Shown here: positions 1-6,052 of the stretch, in pieces
Numbering within the stretch: position 1 is the first letter of the stretch
How the letters are laid out: every line of letters begins with the position of its first letter
From: Christensenella sp. UBA941
Lineage (GTDB): Bacteria > Bacillota > Clostridia > Christensenellales > UBA941
Assembly (NCBI GenBank): GCA_002293365.1
Contig: DBDD01000038.1
Coordinates: 797-6,939, forward strand
Direction: 5' to 3'
Length of the DNA: 6,143 nt
Notes under the pieces: generated by a model
Seen by the model: the letters and a program-made list of their open reading frames with translations, nothing else
Databases searched by the model: none
What the model was told of the DNA's origin: nothing
Program-made: the position numbers and the translations under genes

Positions 1-146
1 AAGCGGCCCTTCTCGTTGACGACAGTATGCCCGGCGTTATTACCGCCCTGATAACGGCAGATTACGTCGTAGCTATCCGACAGCAGGTCGACCATGCGCC
101 CCTTGCCCTCGTCGCCCCAATTGACGCCGACTATCGCTGTTAGCAT
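1..146 (-). CDS. purA: Adenylosuccinate synthetase, N-terminal part (cut by window edge)
   Basis: Only the first 48 codons and two bases of the next are present; the gene runs off the left edge. PurA joins IMP and aspartate using GTP to give adenylosuccinate, the first committed step from IMP to AMP, in the cytoplasm. The visible N-terminus carries the family GTP/IMP motif WGDEGKGR (residues 10-17, with the catalytic-base Asp at 12) and the motif YQGGNNAGHT (residues 32-41, with the catalytic His at 40). The GGNNAGHT form, rather than the GGHNAGHT of E. coli, is the one seen in Bacillus and many clostridia. The start is ATG at 146, preceded by a GGGAGG ribosome binding site with 8 nt spacing. 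It lies 15 bp after the purB stop, so the two are almost certainly co-transcribed. Identity is secure; whether the rest of the gene is intact cannot be seen. Confidence 0.96.
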   Translation of the reverse strand, partial: MLTAIVGVNWGDEGKGRMVDLLSDSYDVICRYQGGNNAGHTVVNEKGR

Positions 147-161
147 ACCTTTATCCTCCCC

Positions 162-1586
162 TTACACCGTTATCCTAATATCCATGCCCAGCAGCTTCTG
201 GCTTTTTTCAAGCGTTGGTTTAACCTCGGCCAAGAATTCCTCCGTCTGCTCCTTTGCCCGGCCTGTAAACTGCTCGGATTTCATTACGCTTTCGAGTTCG
301 TTCATGGTTATATTAAAGGCCGTATCCGCAAGAATTCGGGCGATCAAGTCGTTTTCCCCGCCCTGTTTTATCGCTTGGGCGGCTTCGAGCGAGTGCAGCC
401 GAAGCCTCTCGTGGAGCGCCTGCCTGTCGCCGCCCTTATTGGCGCAGTGCATCAAGATGTTCTCTGTCGCCATAAACGGAAGCTCTTCGTTTAAATGCTT
501 TTCTATCATTCTGGGATATACTGTAAGCCCGCCCGCGATATTGATATAGAGCGATAATATCGCGTCCACGGCAAGAAACGCCTCTGGAATCGCAATACGC
601 CGGTTCGCGGAATCGTCCAGCGTGCGTTCGAGCCACTGTTCGCTTGCCGTCAGCGCGGGATTAAGCGCACCCACCGTAACATGGCGTGAAAGGGCCGCGA
701 TGCGCTCGCTTCTCATAGGGTTGCGTTTATAGGCCATCGCGGACGACCCTACCTGCGACGCTTCAAAGGGCTCCTCGACCTCCTTCAGGTGTGACAGCAG
801 CCGTATGTCGTTTGAAAACTTATGCGCGCTCTGCGCAATGCCCGACAGTACGCTTAGCGCGAAATAATCTACCTTTCTGGAGTAGGTCTGGCCGCTGACG
901 GCATATATCCGGTCGAACCCCATTTTCGAGGCTATTTTCTTTTCGAGCGCCTTTACCTTTTCATGGTCGCCGTCAAACAGCTTTAGAAAGCTCGCGCCGG
1001 TGCCCGTCGTTCCCTTGCAGCCTGGGAATTTTAAGCTTCCCAGCGTAAACTCAAGCTTCTCAAGATCCATGAGTAGATCATGCATCCAAAGCGCCGCGCG
1101 TTTGCCGAGAGTGGTGGGCTGCGCCGCCTGAAAATGCGTATAGGCGAGGCAAGGCAAGGCTTTATACTTTTCCGCAAAATCATATAGCGCGGCTATAGCG
1201 TTTACGAGCAGCCTCTTAATGTGCTCAAGCGCGAGGCGCTGTATAATTATGTCAGCGTTATCCCCAACATAACAGGAAGTTGCGCCGAGATGGATAATAG
1301 GCTTGGCTTTCGGGCATTGCTCGCCGTAAGCGCGGATATGCGCCATTACGTCGTGCCGCGTCTCGGCTTCGAGCCTTGCCGCTTGACCATAATCTATGTC
1401 GGAAATATGCGCCTTCATCTCGTCAATTTGCTCCGCGCTAATATTAAGCCCCAGGTCGCGTTGAGCTTCGGCGAGCGCGATCCATAGCTTGCGCCAAGTG
1501 GAAAATTTGTTGTCGTCCGAGAAAATCCGCTGCATTTCCATGCTGGCGTAGCGCTCACACAAAGGATTTTTATAACTGTCAAACAT
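162..1586 (-). CDS. purB: Adenylosuccinate lyase
   Basis: A 474-residue cytoplasmic enzyme of the fumarase/aspartase superfamily. It removes fumarate from adenylosuccinate to give AMP, and from SAICAR to give AICAR in de novo purine synthesis. Visible motifs are TRHDVMAH (76-83, His78), GATSCYVGDN (101-110, substrate binding), THFQAAQPTTLGKR (150-163, with His151 as the expected general acid) and the superfamily signature GSSAMAYKRNP (280-290), whose serine pair supplies the catalytic base. The length fits the longer, roughly 475-residue clostridial/eukaryotic-like type rather than the roughly 430-residue B. subtilis type. ATG at 1586 was chosen because GGAGG lies 7 nt upstream and the protein then begins with a normal PurB N-terminus. 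The frame stays open for 27 more codons upstream, but that stretch does not look like PurB. It is first in a purB-purA unit behind a strong promoter at 1715-1743. Confidence 0.97.
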   Translation of the reverse strand: MFDSYKNPLCERYASMEMQRIFSDDNKFSTWRKLWIALAEAQRDLGLNISAEQIDEMKAHISDIDYGQAARLEAETRHDVMAHIRAYGEQCPKAKPIIHLGATSCYVGDNADIIIQRLALEHIKRLLVNAIAALYDFAEKYKALPCLAYTHFQAAQPTTLGKRAALWMHDLLMDLEKLEFTLGSLKFPGCKGTTGTGASFLKLFDGDHEKVKALEKKIASKMGFDRIYAVSGQTYSRKVDYFALSVLSGIAQSAHKFSNDIRLLSHLKEVEEPFEASQVGSSAMAYKRNPMRSERIAALSRHVTVGALNPALTASEQWLERTLDDSANRRIAIPEAFLAVDAILSLYINIAGGLTVYPRMIEKHLNEELPFMATENILMHCANKGGDRQALHERLRLHSLEAAQAIKQGGENDLIARILADTAFNITMNELESVMKSEQFTGRAKEQTEEFLAEVKPTLEKSQKLLGMDIRITV

Positions 1587-1624
1587 CCTTGAGCCTCCAT
1601 AAAAATAAAAAGACACCCATCTTA

Positions 1625-1636
1625 TTATGCGCATAA
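1625..1636. other. Perfect 12-bp palindrome in the purB leader
   Basis: TTATGCGCATAA is a perfect inverted repeat with no spacer. It lies about 75 nt downstream of the predicted purB transcription start and 39 bp before the purB start codon. As DNA it could be a dimer-binding operator; as RNA it would form only a very short stem. No regulator is identifiable from the sequence, and a 12-bp palindrome could arise by chance. Confidence 0.3.
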
Positions 1637-1714
1637 AATCTACGACAAGCAGCCAAAATACCGGCAAGCATAGATTCCCGCATCGTCTGATGAACGCCTT
1701 TGTTCAACGCATTC

Positions 1715-1743
1715 ACTATACAGCGCTATTGTTTCGTTGTCAA
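1715..1743 (-). promoter_or_regulatory. Sigma-A-type promoter for purB-purA
   Basis: On the minus strand a perfect -35 TTGACA (1738-1743) and a -10 TATAGT (1715-1720) are separated by exactly 17 bp. Transcription should begin near 1708, leaving an untranslated leader of about 120 nt before purB. The promoter sits just after the metallohydrolase stop codon, so purB-purA has its own start even if upstream transcription reads through. This is one of the two best promoters in the window. I see no purine riboswitch or recognisable PurR box in the leader. Confidence 0.85.
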
Positions 1744-1770
1744 TGATTTTTAAATAGTACGCCGAATTCG

Positions 1771-2664
1771 CTACAACCGGCCCCAAAGCATCGCGCCGTC
1801 CTTAATTATTAGCTCTATGCGGCCTTGTTTATGGAGCGAATACAGGCATGCTGATACTCCTGTGAGCATCGTGCACCACCCGACGGGGTTGATCGGAATC
1901 GACGGCCATTTTTGGTACAGCTTTTGCAGCACGGCCTCGCGCAGCATAGGGGATTCGAGTAATCCATAAATGATCTCACGGCCTTGTAGAATCCCGACGC
2001 GGTTTGCATTACATAGAGAGGATATATCGTCTACAACGCCTTCGTGCGCGCCAATACAAATATCCGCGCCTGTGGCCGCGATCCATTCGATAGAGGCCAG
2101 CGCGGCGTCGATATCCGTAACGAACGGAATCTTATATTTCGAGAAAACATACGCGGGTACAAGCGCGTCGCCGTAGAAGAGCGCGTTGTCCTCAGTCAAA
2201 ACGCCATATTGCCCGGGCGAGTGGCCGGGAAGCGGGATCAGGTCGATTTGCGCGCCTTCAATCGTATGCTTTTCGGGCTCCAAGAAAGTCATATGCAATG
2301 TTTGCTCGGATATGATCAGCTTTGAGCGCAACGGCTTCGGCGGAACGGCTCCGGTTAAATATAGCGCTTCGATTTCGGGGTTTATGATTATTGCGCCCTC
2401 ATACTGCGAAGCATACGCCATGCATCCAAAAACTTTTTGTATATGACGATTGCCGCCGCAATGGTCGGCGTGGGAGTGCGTGTTGATAATCGCGCGAGGC
2501 GTTAATGCATAGGCGTCCAGCGTTTTCAGTATACGCTTTGCAACGGAGGCTTCAAGGCCCGTATCGATTAAAATGCATTCCCTATTATTCGTTTTTATAA
2601 CGCCGATCATGGCGCTGCCGGGGATAATGTATGTATTGCCTTTGATGTTTATTAACTCGCTCAC
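1771..2664 (-). CDS. MBL-fold metallohydrolase with C-terminal helical/winged-helix-like domain
   Basis: A 297-residue soluble protein of the metallo-beta-lactamase fold, glyoxalase II-like branch. The full metal-binding set is present: HSHADH (63-68: His63, His65, Asp67, His68), His148 in PGHSPGQ, Asp166 in YGDAL and His207 in GAHEG. An active dinuclear (usually zinc) hydrolase is therefore expected. The early LIDTG motif (residues 32-36) is also typical. After about residue 215 comes an extra domain with a TGVSACLYSLHKQGRIEL stretch (268-285), resembling the small winged-helix tail on LACTB2-like and related MBL proteins. The substrate cannot be told from the sequence; thioesters, lactones, phosphoesters or nucleic acid are all possible in this fold. 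It starts at GTG 2664 with an AGAAGG ribosome binding site about 10 nt upstream. No signal peptide or membrane segment is seen. It lies between the trpS terminator and the purB promoter, with no clear promoter or terminator of its own. Confidence 0.88.
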   Translation of the reverse strand: MSELINIKGNTYIIPGSAMIGVIKTNNRECILIDTGLEASVAKRILKTLDAYALTPRAIINTHSHADHCGGNRHIQKVFGCMAYASQYEGAIIINPEIEALYLTGAVPPKPLRSKLIISEQTLHMTFLEPEKHTIEGAQIDLIPLPGHSPGQYGVLTEDNALFYGDALVPAYVFSKYKIPFVTDIDAALASIEWIAATGADICIGAHEGVVDDISSLCNANRVGILQGREIIYGLLESPMLREAVLQKLYQKWPSIPINPVGWCTMLTGVSACLYSLHKQGRIELIIKDGAMLWGRL

Positions 2665-2700
2665 AAATGTTGTCCCTTCTTGAATCGTATCTGCAATCCA

Positions 2701-2733
2701 TAATGCTTTCCCGGCTTCGCCGGGAAAGCATTA
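2701..2733. repeat. Perfect 15-bp-stem hairpin upstream of the metallohydrolase gene
   Basis: Arms 2701-2715 and 2719-2733 are perfectly complementary around a 3-nt loop (TTC on the plus strand). The core reads GGCTTCGCC. Neither strand has a T tract directly after the stem, so it does not look like an ordinary terminator. It has the same 15+3+15 design and the same GCTTCGC core as the neighbouring terminator hairpin, in opposite orientation. It may be a mobile palindromic repeat, an mRNA end-protecting structure or a 5'-leader hairpin for the metallohydrolase gene, whose start codon is 36 bp further on. Confidence 0.75.
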
Positions 2734-2734
2734 C

Positions 2735-2775
2735 AAAAAATTATATACTGAAGGGGCGAAGCCCCTTCAGTATAT
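2735..2775 (-). terminator. Intrinsic terminator of trpS
   Basis: On the minus strand a perfect 15-bp stem (arms 2761-2775 and 2743-2757, GC-rich at the loop, 3-nt loop) is followed two bases later by six T residues (2735-2740). It begins 20 bp after the trpS stop codon, the right position and form for rho-independent termination. The T tract lies on the minus-strand side only, so it acts in that direction. Confidence 0.88.
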
Positions 2776-2795
2776 CGATTGTTAATGACTATTAA

Positions 2796-3797
2796 TCATG
2801 CCTCTCTCGGCGCGAAGCCCATCTTTTTGTAGACCTTGCCCAGCGTCTTGTTCGCGCTTCGCGCCGCCTTCTCTGCGGAGCTTTTCGCGACATGAGTCAA
2901 CAGCGCCTTATCTGAACGAATCTCCGCGTAGCGCTCCTGAACGGGGCGCAGCGTTTCGACGATCGCGTCGGCGGTTTGCGCCTTAAGCTCGCCGTAGCCC
3001 TTCCCCGCGAGCTGCGCTTCGAGCGCTTCGACCGTTTCGCCGGAACAAGCCGATAGTATCGAAAGCAGATTCGATATGCCCGGCTTATCCTCGCGGTACG
3101 CGATTACGCCGTCGGAATCCGTAACGGCGCGCTTAACTTTGCGCACGATATCCTCCGGCTTTTCCAAGAGCGCGATATACGCGTTCTCGTTGCTGTCGGA
3201 CTTTGACATCTTCTTATCGGGCTCTTGCAGGCTCATAACGCGCGCGCCGACCTTGGGTATAAACCCGTCCGGAACGACAAACGTTTCGCCGAAAGCGTTG
3301 TTGAAGCGAATGGCTATATCGCGCGCCAGCTCGATATGCTGCTTCTGATCCGCGCCGACGGGCACGAGATGCGCCTGATAAAGCAAAATATCCGCCGCCA
3401 TCAGAATCGGGTAGGTGAACAGCCCAGCGTTGATGTTATCCTGGTGCCGCTGGCTCTTCTCTTTGAACTGCGTCATACGCGAAAGCTCGCCTAGATACGT
3501 ATTGCACGCGAGCGCCCAGCTTAGCTCCGCGTGCGCGCTGACGTGCGACTGGAAAAACAGCGTACTTTTCTCCGGGTCTATACCGCACGCCATCAAAAGC
3601 GCCATAACGTCGTAGCAGCGCCTGCGCAAATCCGCCGCGTCTTGGCGTACCGTAGCGGCGTGCAGGTCGACTACGCAATAATAGCAGTTATACTCGTCCT
3701 GAAGGTTCACCCACGAGCGCAAAGCGCCTACATAGTTGCCCAGCGTCAACGCGCCGGACGGTTGAATCCCGCTCAGGATTGTTTTCTTTTGTTCCAT
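2796..3797 (-). CDS. trpS: Tryptophanyl-tRNA synthetase
   Basis: A 333-residue class I aminoacyl-tRNA synthetase that charges tRNA-Trp with tryptophan using ATP. The N-terminus has the TrpRS form of the HIGH region, GIQPSGALTLGNYVGAL (residues 10-26). The VGADQ motif is at 147-151, with MAADILLYQ (133-141) lining the tryptophan pocket. The second ATP signature is a perfect KMSKS (196-200). The C-terminal helical part (about 215-333) is the usual anticodon-recognising region. Length is normal for bacterial TrpRS (about 330). The start is ATG 3797, with a GGAGG site 5 nt upstream. The frame is open for 34 more codons upstream, but these run into a hairpin repeat and are unlike TrpRS. No T-box leader or clear promoter is visible in the 148 bp before it. 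It ends in a strong terminator. Confidence 0.98.
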   Translation of the reverse strand: MEQKKTILSGIQPSGALTLGNYVGALRSWVNLQDEYNCYYCVVDLHAATVRQDAADLRRRCYDVMALLMACGIDPEKSTLFFQSHVSAHAELSWALACNTYLGELSRMTQFKEKSQRHQDNINAGLFTYPILMAADILLYQAHLVPVGADQKQHIELARDIAIRFNNAFGETFVVPDGFIPKVGARVMSLQEPDKKMSKSDSNENAYIALLEKPEDIVRKVKRAVTDSDGVIAYREDKPGISNLLSILSACSGETVEALEAQLAGKGYGELKAQTADAIVETLRPVQERYAEIRSDKALLTHVAKSSAEKAARSANKTLGKVYKKMGFAPREA

Positions 3798-3826
3798 GTG
3801 AACCTCCGTTGTTAATACGAAATTTA

Positions 3827-3933
3827 TGTAGGGGCGAACTGTGTTCGCCCGTGTGTAGGGACGCCATACATGGCGTCCGTGATAAAACAATACGCCCAAT
3901 TAGGGTCACGACGCGATTTATCGCGTCCCTACA
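3827..3933. repeat. 107-bp mosaic of three hairpin modules with TGTAGGG ends
   Basis: This fills most of the thrC-trpS gap. Module 1 has arms 3832-3839 and 3843-3850 (GGGCGAAC/GTTCGCCC, loop TGT). Module 2 has arms 3859-3867 and 3870-3878 (GGACGCCAT/ATGGCGTCC). Module 3 has arms 3910-3917 and 3920-3927 (GACGCGAT/ATCGCGTC). Each has TGTAGGG at one end and a CGTG-type sequence at the other; modules 1 and 2 point one way and module 3 the other. The whole block is bounded by inverted TGTAGGG (3827-3833) and CCCTACA (3927-3933), like a small non-autonomous element. No target-site duplication is visible in the immediate flanks and no transposase is in the window. Module 1 recurs at 6053-6083. As RNA, the hairpins could also stabilise or end the thrC transcript, although a T tract does not follow directly. 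Confidence 0.85.
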
Positions 3934-3945
3934 GGCCTCACAATA

Positions 3946-5430
3946 TTATGTGTTTAACCACGCCACCAACGCCCTCTGCATATCTTTAACCTCGCACGAC
4001 TCCGTATGCGTTTCTTTTTTATCGCGAAGGCTCGCTATGCGCGCGGGTGCTCTTTGCCCCGTAGTCTCGCAAAGCGCGTCGACCGCTTCAAAGCCGCTTA
4101 GGCCAGCCTTTTCGGGCGCGACTGCGCCCAGGACGTCTTCAGCGAATTTGAACGGACTGGCCGTTGAAACGACGACTGTCGGCGTCGCGTCGCCCGAATC
4201 CCTACGATAATCGCCGTATACTTTAACCGCGACGGCCGTATGCGGGTCGAGCAGATAGCCGCGCTCTTTGAATGTCTCCGCGATTGTGGCGCGAGTTTCC
4301 GGCTCGGAACACCATCCGGCGCTGTAAAGCTCGGAGAGTCCTTTTTTCATGGCCTCTCCCACTTCATAACGGTTATGGCCCTTTAGCGCCTCCATGCATT
4401 TTTGAACTTCGTGAACGTCGCGCCCGCACGCCTCGAACAGCATGCGTTCGAGATTCGACGATATTAGTATATCCATCGAGGGCGAAGCTGTTGTATGGAA
4501 CTCGCGGTTGGCGTCGTATACGCCGGTCGTGAAGAAATCTGTAAGAATATTGTTGCGGTTGGACGCGCAAATCAGCCTATTGATCGGCAAGCCCATGCGC
4601 TTTGCGTAATATCCTGCTAATATGTTGCCGAAATTGCCCGTCGGTACGCAGAAGTTAAGCTTGTCCCCTACTTCAACTGCACCAGAGCGCGCCATGCGGC
4701 TATAAGCGTAGAAATAGTAAGCCACCTGCGGTAAAAGCCGCCCGAAGTTTATCGAATTCGCCGAAGACAGGCGCACAGAGCCGCCGAGCTTTTCGCGTAG
4801 TCCGGCGTCGCTGAATATACGCTTTACCCCCGTCTGCGCGTCGTCAAAGTTGCCGTTAACGCCCATGACGAAGACATTTTTGCCTTCCTGAGTCGTCATC
4901 TGGAGCTTTTGCACCTTCGAAACACCGTCGCGGGGATAATAGACGCCGATCTTCGTTTTGGGAATATCTGCAAAGCCTTCGAGCGCGGCCTTGCCCGTAT
5001 CGCCCGACGTTGCGACGAGAACGAGGATTTCGCGCGTTTCGCCGATTTTGCTCGCGGCCTTCGTCAAAAGCGTCGGCAGCGCTTGCAGCGCCATGTCCTT
5101 AAACGCGGAAGTCGGCCCATGCCAAAGCTCAAGGACATGATAGCCGCCAATATTTACAACCGGCGCGATCTCTTTAGCGTCGAACTGGCTGCCGTACGCC
5201 GTGGAGACGATATTGCCAATATCCTCCTGCGAAAAACAATCCGAAAGATAGCGGCTGAATATAGCGTTTGCTATTTCCTGATAGCTTTTTTCGGAGTAGG
5301 CTGCGATTTCTGCAGAATCGATAGCGGGAAAGCTATCCGGAACGAGCAGCCCACCTTCAGATGAAATCCCCTGTACGATCGTTTCAGCGGAATTCAGAGC
5401 TATATTTCGGCGTGTACTGGTGAATTTCAT
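3946..5430 (-). CDS. thrC: Threonine synthase
   Basis: A 494-residue PLP-dependent enzyme that converts O-phosphohomoserine and water to threonine and phosphate, the last step of threonine synthesis, in the cytoplasm. The N-terminus (MKFTSTRRN then GISSEGGLLVP, 21-31) is the classic threonine synthase opening. The PLP lysine is Lys111 in HGPTSAFKDMALQ (104-116). The TSGDTGKAA motif (141-149) and the phosphate-binding PTGNFGNILAG loop (263-273) follow in the usual order. Length matches the long bacterial/clostridial class. ATG 5430 is the start because GGAGG sits 5 nt upstream; an in-frame TTG at 5442 overlaps that site and is rejected. thrC stands alone, with no hom or thrB beside it. It begins only 44 bp after the terminator T tract of the upstream gene, with no obvious promoter or T-box leader in between. 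Confidence 0.97.
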   Translation of the reverse strand: MKFTSTRRNIALNSAETIVQGISSEGGLLVPDSFPAIDSAEIAAYSEKSYQEIANAIFSRYLSDCFSQEDIGNIVSTAYGSQFDAKEIAPVVNIGGYHVLELWHGPTSAFKDMALQALPTLLTKAASKIGETREILVLVATSGDTGKAALEGFADIPKTKIGVYYPRDGVSKVQKLQMTTQEGKNVFVMGVNGNFDDAQTGVKRIFSDAGLREKLGGSVRLSSANSINFGRLLPQVAYYFYAYSRMARSGAVEVGDKLNFCVPTGNFGNILAGYYAKRMGLPINRLICASNRNNILTDFFTTGVYDANREFHTTASPSMDILISSNLERMLFEACGRDVHEVQKCMEALKGHNRYEVGEAMKKGLSELYSAGWCSEPETRATIAETFKERGYLLDPHTAVAVKVYGDYRRDSGDATPTVVVSTASPFKFAEDVLGAVAPEKAGLSGFEAVDALCETTGQRAPARIASLRDKKETHTESCEVKDMQRALVAWLNT

Positions 5431-5433
5431 TTC

Positions 5434-5440
5434 AACCTCC
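5434..5440 (-). promoter_or_regulatory. Ribosome binding site deciding the thrC start
   Basis: GGAGGTT on the minus strand; its GGAGG core ends 5 nt before ATG 5430. It overlaps the alternative in-frame TTG at 5442, so that codon cannot be the start. Confidence 0.85.
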
Positions 5441-5474
5441 AATAATCGGGCAAAGCGTCGTTGAACGTTTTCCT

Positions 5475-5506
5475 AAAAAAAGCGCAGCAGCACACTGCCG
5501 CTGCGC
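5475..5506 (-). terminator. Intrinsic terminator after the P-loop gene, just upstream of thrC
   Basis: On the minus strand an 11-bp GC-rich stem (arms 5496-5506 and 5482-5492, one G-U pair, 3-nt loop) runs directly into seven T residues (5475-5481). It starts 13 bp after the P-loop gene's stop codon and ends 44 bp before the thrC start codon. The form is that of a strong rho-independent terminator; its closeness to thrC also allows a role as an attenuator. Confidence 0.92.
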
Positions 5507-5519
5507 ACGCGCTTTGCGC

Positions 5520-5930
5520 TTAAACGAGATATTTCTTCATAAATTCCGGCGTCTTTGCCGGATTACCGCTTACGCTGATCGTAACGTTGACGTTGAATTT
5601 TTTGGAGAACGCTTCGAGATGCCCAAACAGCTCTTCGAGGTCGTTAAGCGGATACTTGACGATTTTTAGAAAACCGTCGATAAAAACCGCTTCGAGGTCG
5701 TAATCTTGCGCCGCAAGGCCGCAAACGAAGCCATAGAACATCTTGGGGCTGTCGATGCCATATTCCGATGCATCGACAAAGCGGATTTCATGTTTGAGAT
5801 CGAACATGTAGCGACTGTCGTCGTCTACAAATACCATGGAACCGGTGCTTTCCTTGACCATTTCGTTGGCCATGTCGATGATTTGCTTCGTCTTTCCCGC
5901 GCCCTTTTCGCCAAAGATTACACGTATCAA
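5520..5930 (-). CDS. Small P-loop NTPase-like protein of unknown function
   Basis: A 136-residue soluble protein. It begins MIRVIFGEKGAGKTK, with a Walker A loop at residues 7-14 (GEKGAGKT) right at the N-terminus. A plausible Walker B strand follows at 79-86 (LEAVFIDG, with Asp85), then a third hydrophobic strand NVTISVSGNP (116-124) in the place of a sensor. The protein is probably just a minimal P-loop core with no added domain. It resembles short ATP-binding proteins I associate with clostridial genomes that have no assigned role; I cannot name a family with certainty. The start is TTG 5930, because AAGGAGG lies 8 nt upstream and translation then begins just before the P-loop. An in-frame ATG at 5948 lacks a good binding site, and a TTG at 6002 is inside the promoter. 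It is a single-gene transcript with its own promoter and terminator. Confidence 0.85.
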   Translation of the reverse strand: MIRVIFGEKGAGKTKQIIDMANEMVKESTGSMVFVDDDSRYMFDLKHEIRFVDASEYGIDSPKMFYGFVCGLAAQDYDLEAVFIDGFLKIVKYPLNDLEELFGHLEAFSKKFNVNVTISVSGNPAKTPEFMKKYLV

Positions 5931-5938
5931 GAGCAGTT

Positions 5939-5945
5939 CCTCCTT
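5939..5945 (-). promoter_or_regulatory. Ribosome binding site deciding the TTG start of the P-loop gene
   Basis: AAGGAGG on the minus strand, ending 8 nt before TTG 5930. It lies just inside the longer reading from ATG 5948, which shows that the shorter, TTG-initiated protein is the likely product. Confidence 0.8.
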
Positions 5946-5973
5946 CATCAATATCTCGGCTGTGTTTAAAGCT

Positions 5974-6002
5974 ATTATAACCTTAATGGGCAATACATTC
6001 AA
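5974..6002 (-). promoter_or_regulatory. Sigma-A-type promoter of the P-loop gene
   Basis: On the minus strand a perfect -10 TATAAT (5974-5979) lies 17 bp after a -35 TTGAAT (5997-6002). The predicted transcription start near 5967 gives a leader of about 37 nt before the TTG start codon. The transcript then ends at 5475-5506, making a one-gene unit. Confidence 0.85.
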
Positions 6003-6052
6003 GCCGTAAATCGACGCCGATAACTATTAGGTAGCCGATGATTAATCGATTT

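Noticed and set aside
94..549. Plus-strand open frame of 151 codons
   Set aside because: It is antisense to purB and the purA start, has no ribosome binding site, and its low-complexity Ser/Pro-rich translation is what the reverse of a coding frame gives.
1587..1667. 27-codon N-terminal extension of PurB
   Set aside because: The extension is hydrophobic and unlike PurB, while ATG 1586 has a well-placed GGAGG site and gives a standard N-terminus.
1763..1770. CGAATTCG palindrome after the metallohydrolase stop as a terminator
   Set aside because: The stem is only 8 bp of self-complementary DNA with no loop, and no T tract follows directly, so it does not qualify as an intrinsic terminator.
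3798..3899. 34-codon N-terminal extension of TrpRS
   Set aside because: It is the translation of the hairpin repeat; ATG 3797 with GGAGG gives the normal TrpRS start.
3827..3933. CRISPR-like array
   Set aside because: The units are palindromic modules with different stems and no regular unique spacers, and no cas genes are nearby.
3779..4210. Plus-strand open frame of 143 codons across the trpS start, the repeat block and the thrC end
   Set aside because: It runs through palindromic repeats and the antisense of two certain genes, with no ribosome binding site and no recognisable protein character.
4909..5364. Plus-strand open frame of 151 codons inside thrC
   Set aside because: It is fully antisense to a clear threonine synthase, is Arg-rich and has no initiation signal.
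5931..6002. 24-codon N-terminal extension of the P-loop protein from TTG 6002
   Set aside because: The TTG lies within the -35 hexamer and the -10 is inside the extension, so it is not transcribed from that promoter. A strong ribosome binding site at 5939-5945 points to TTG 5930.
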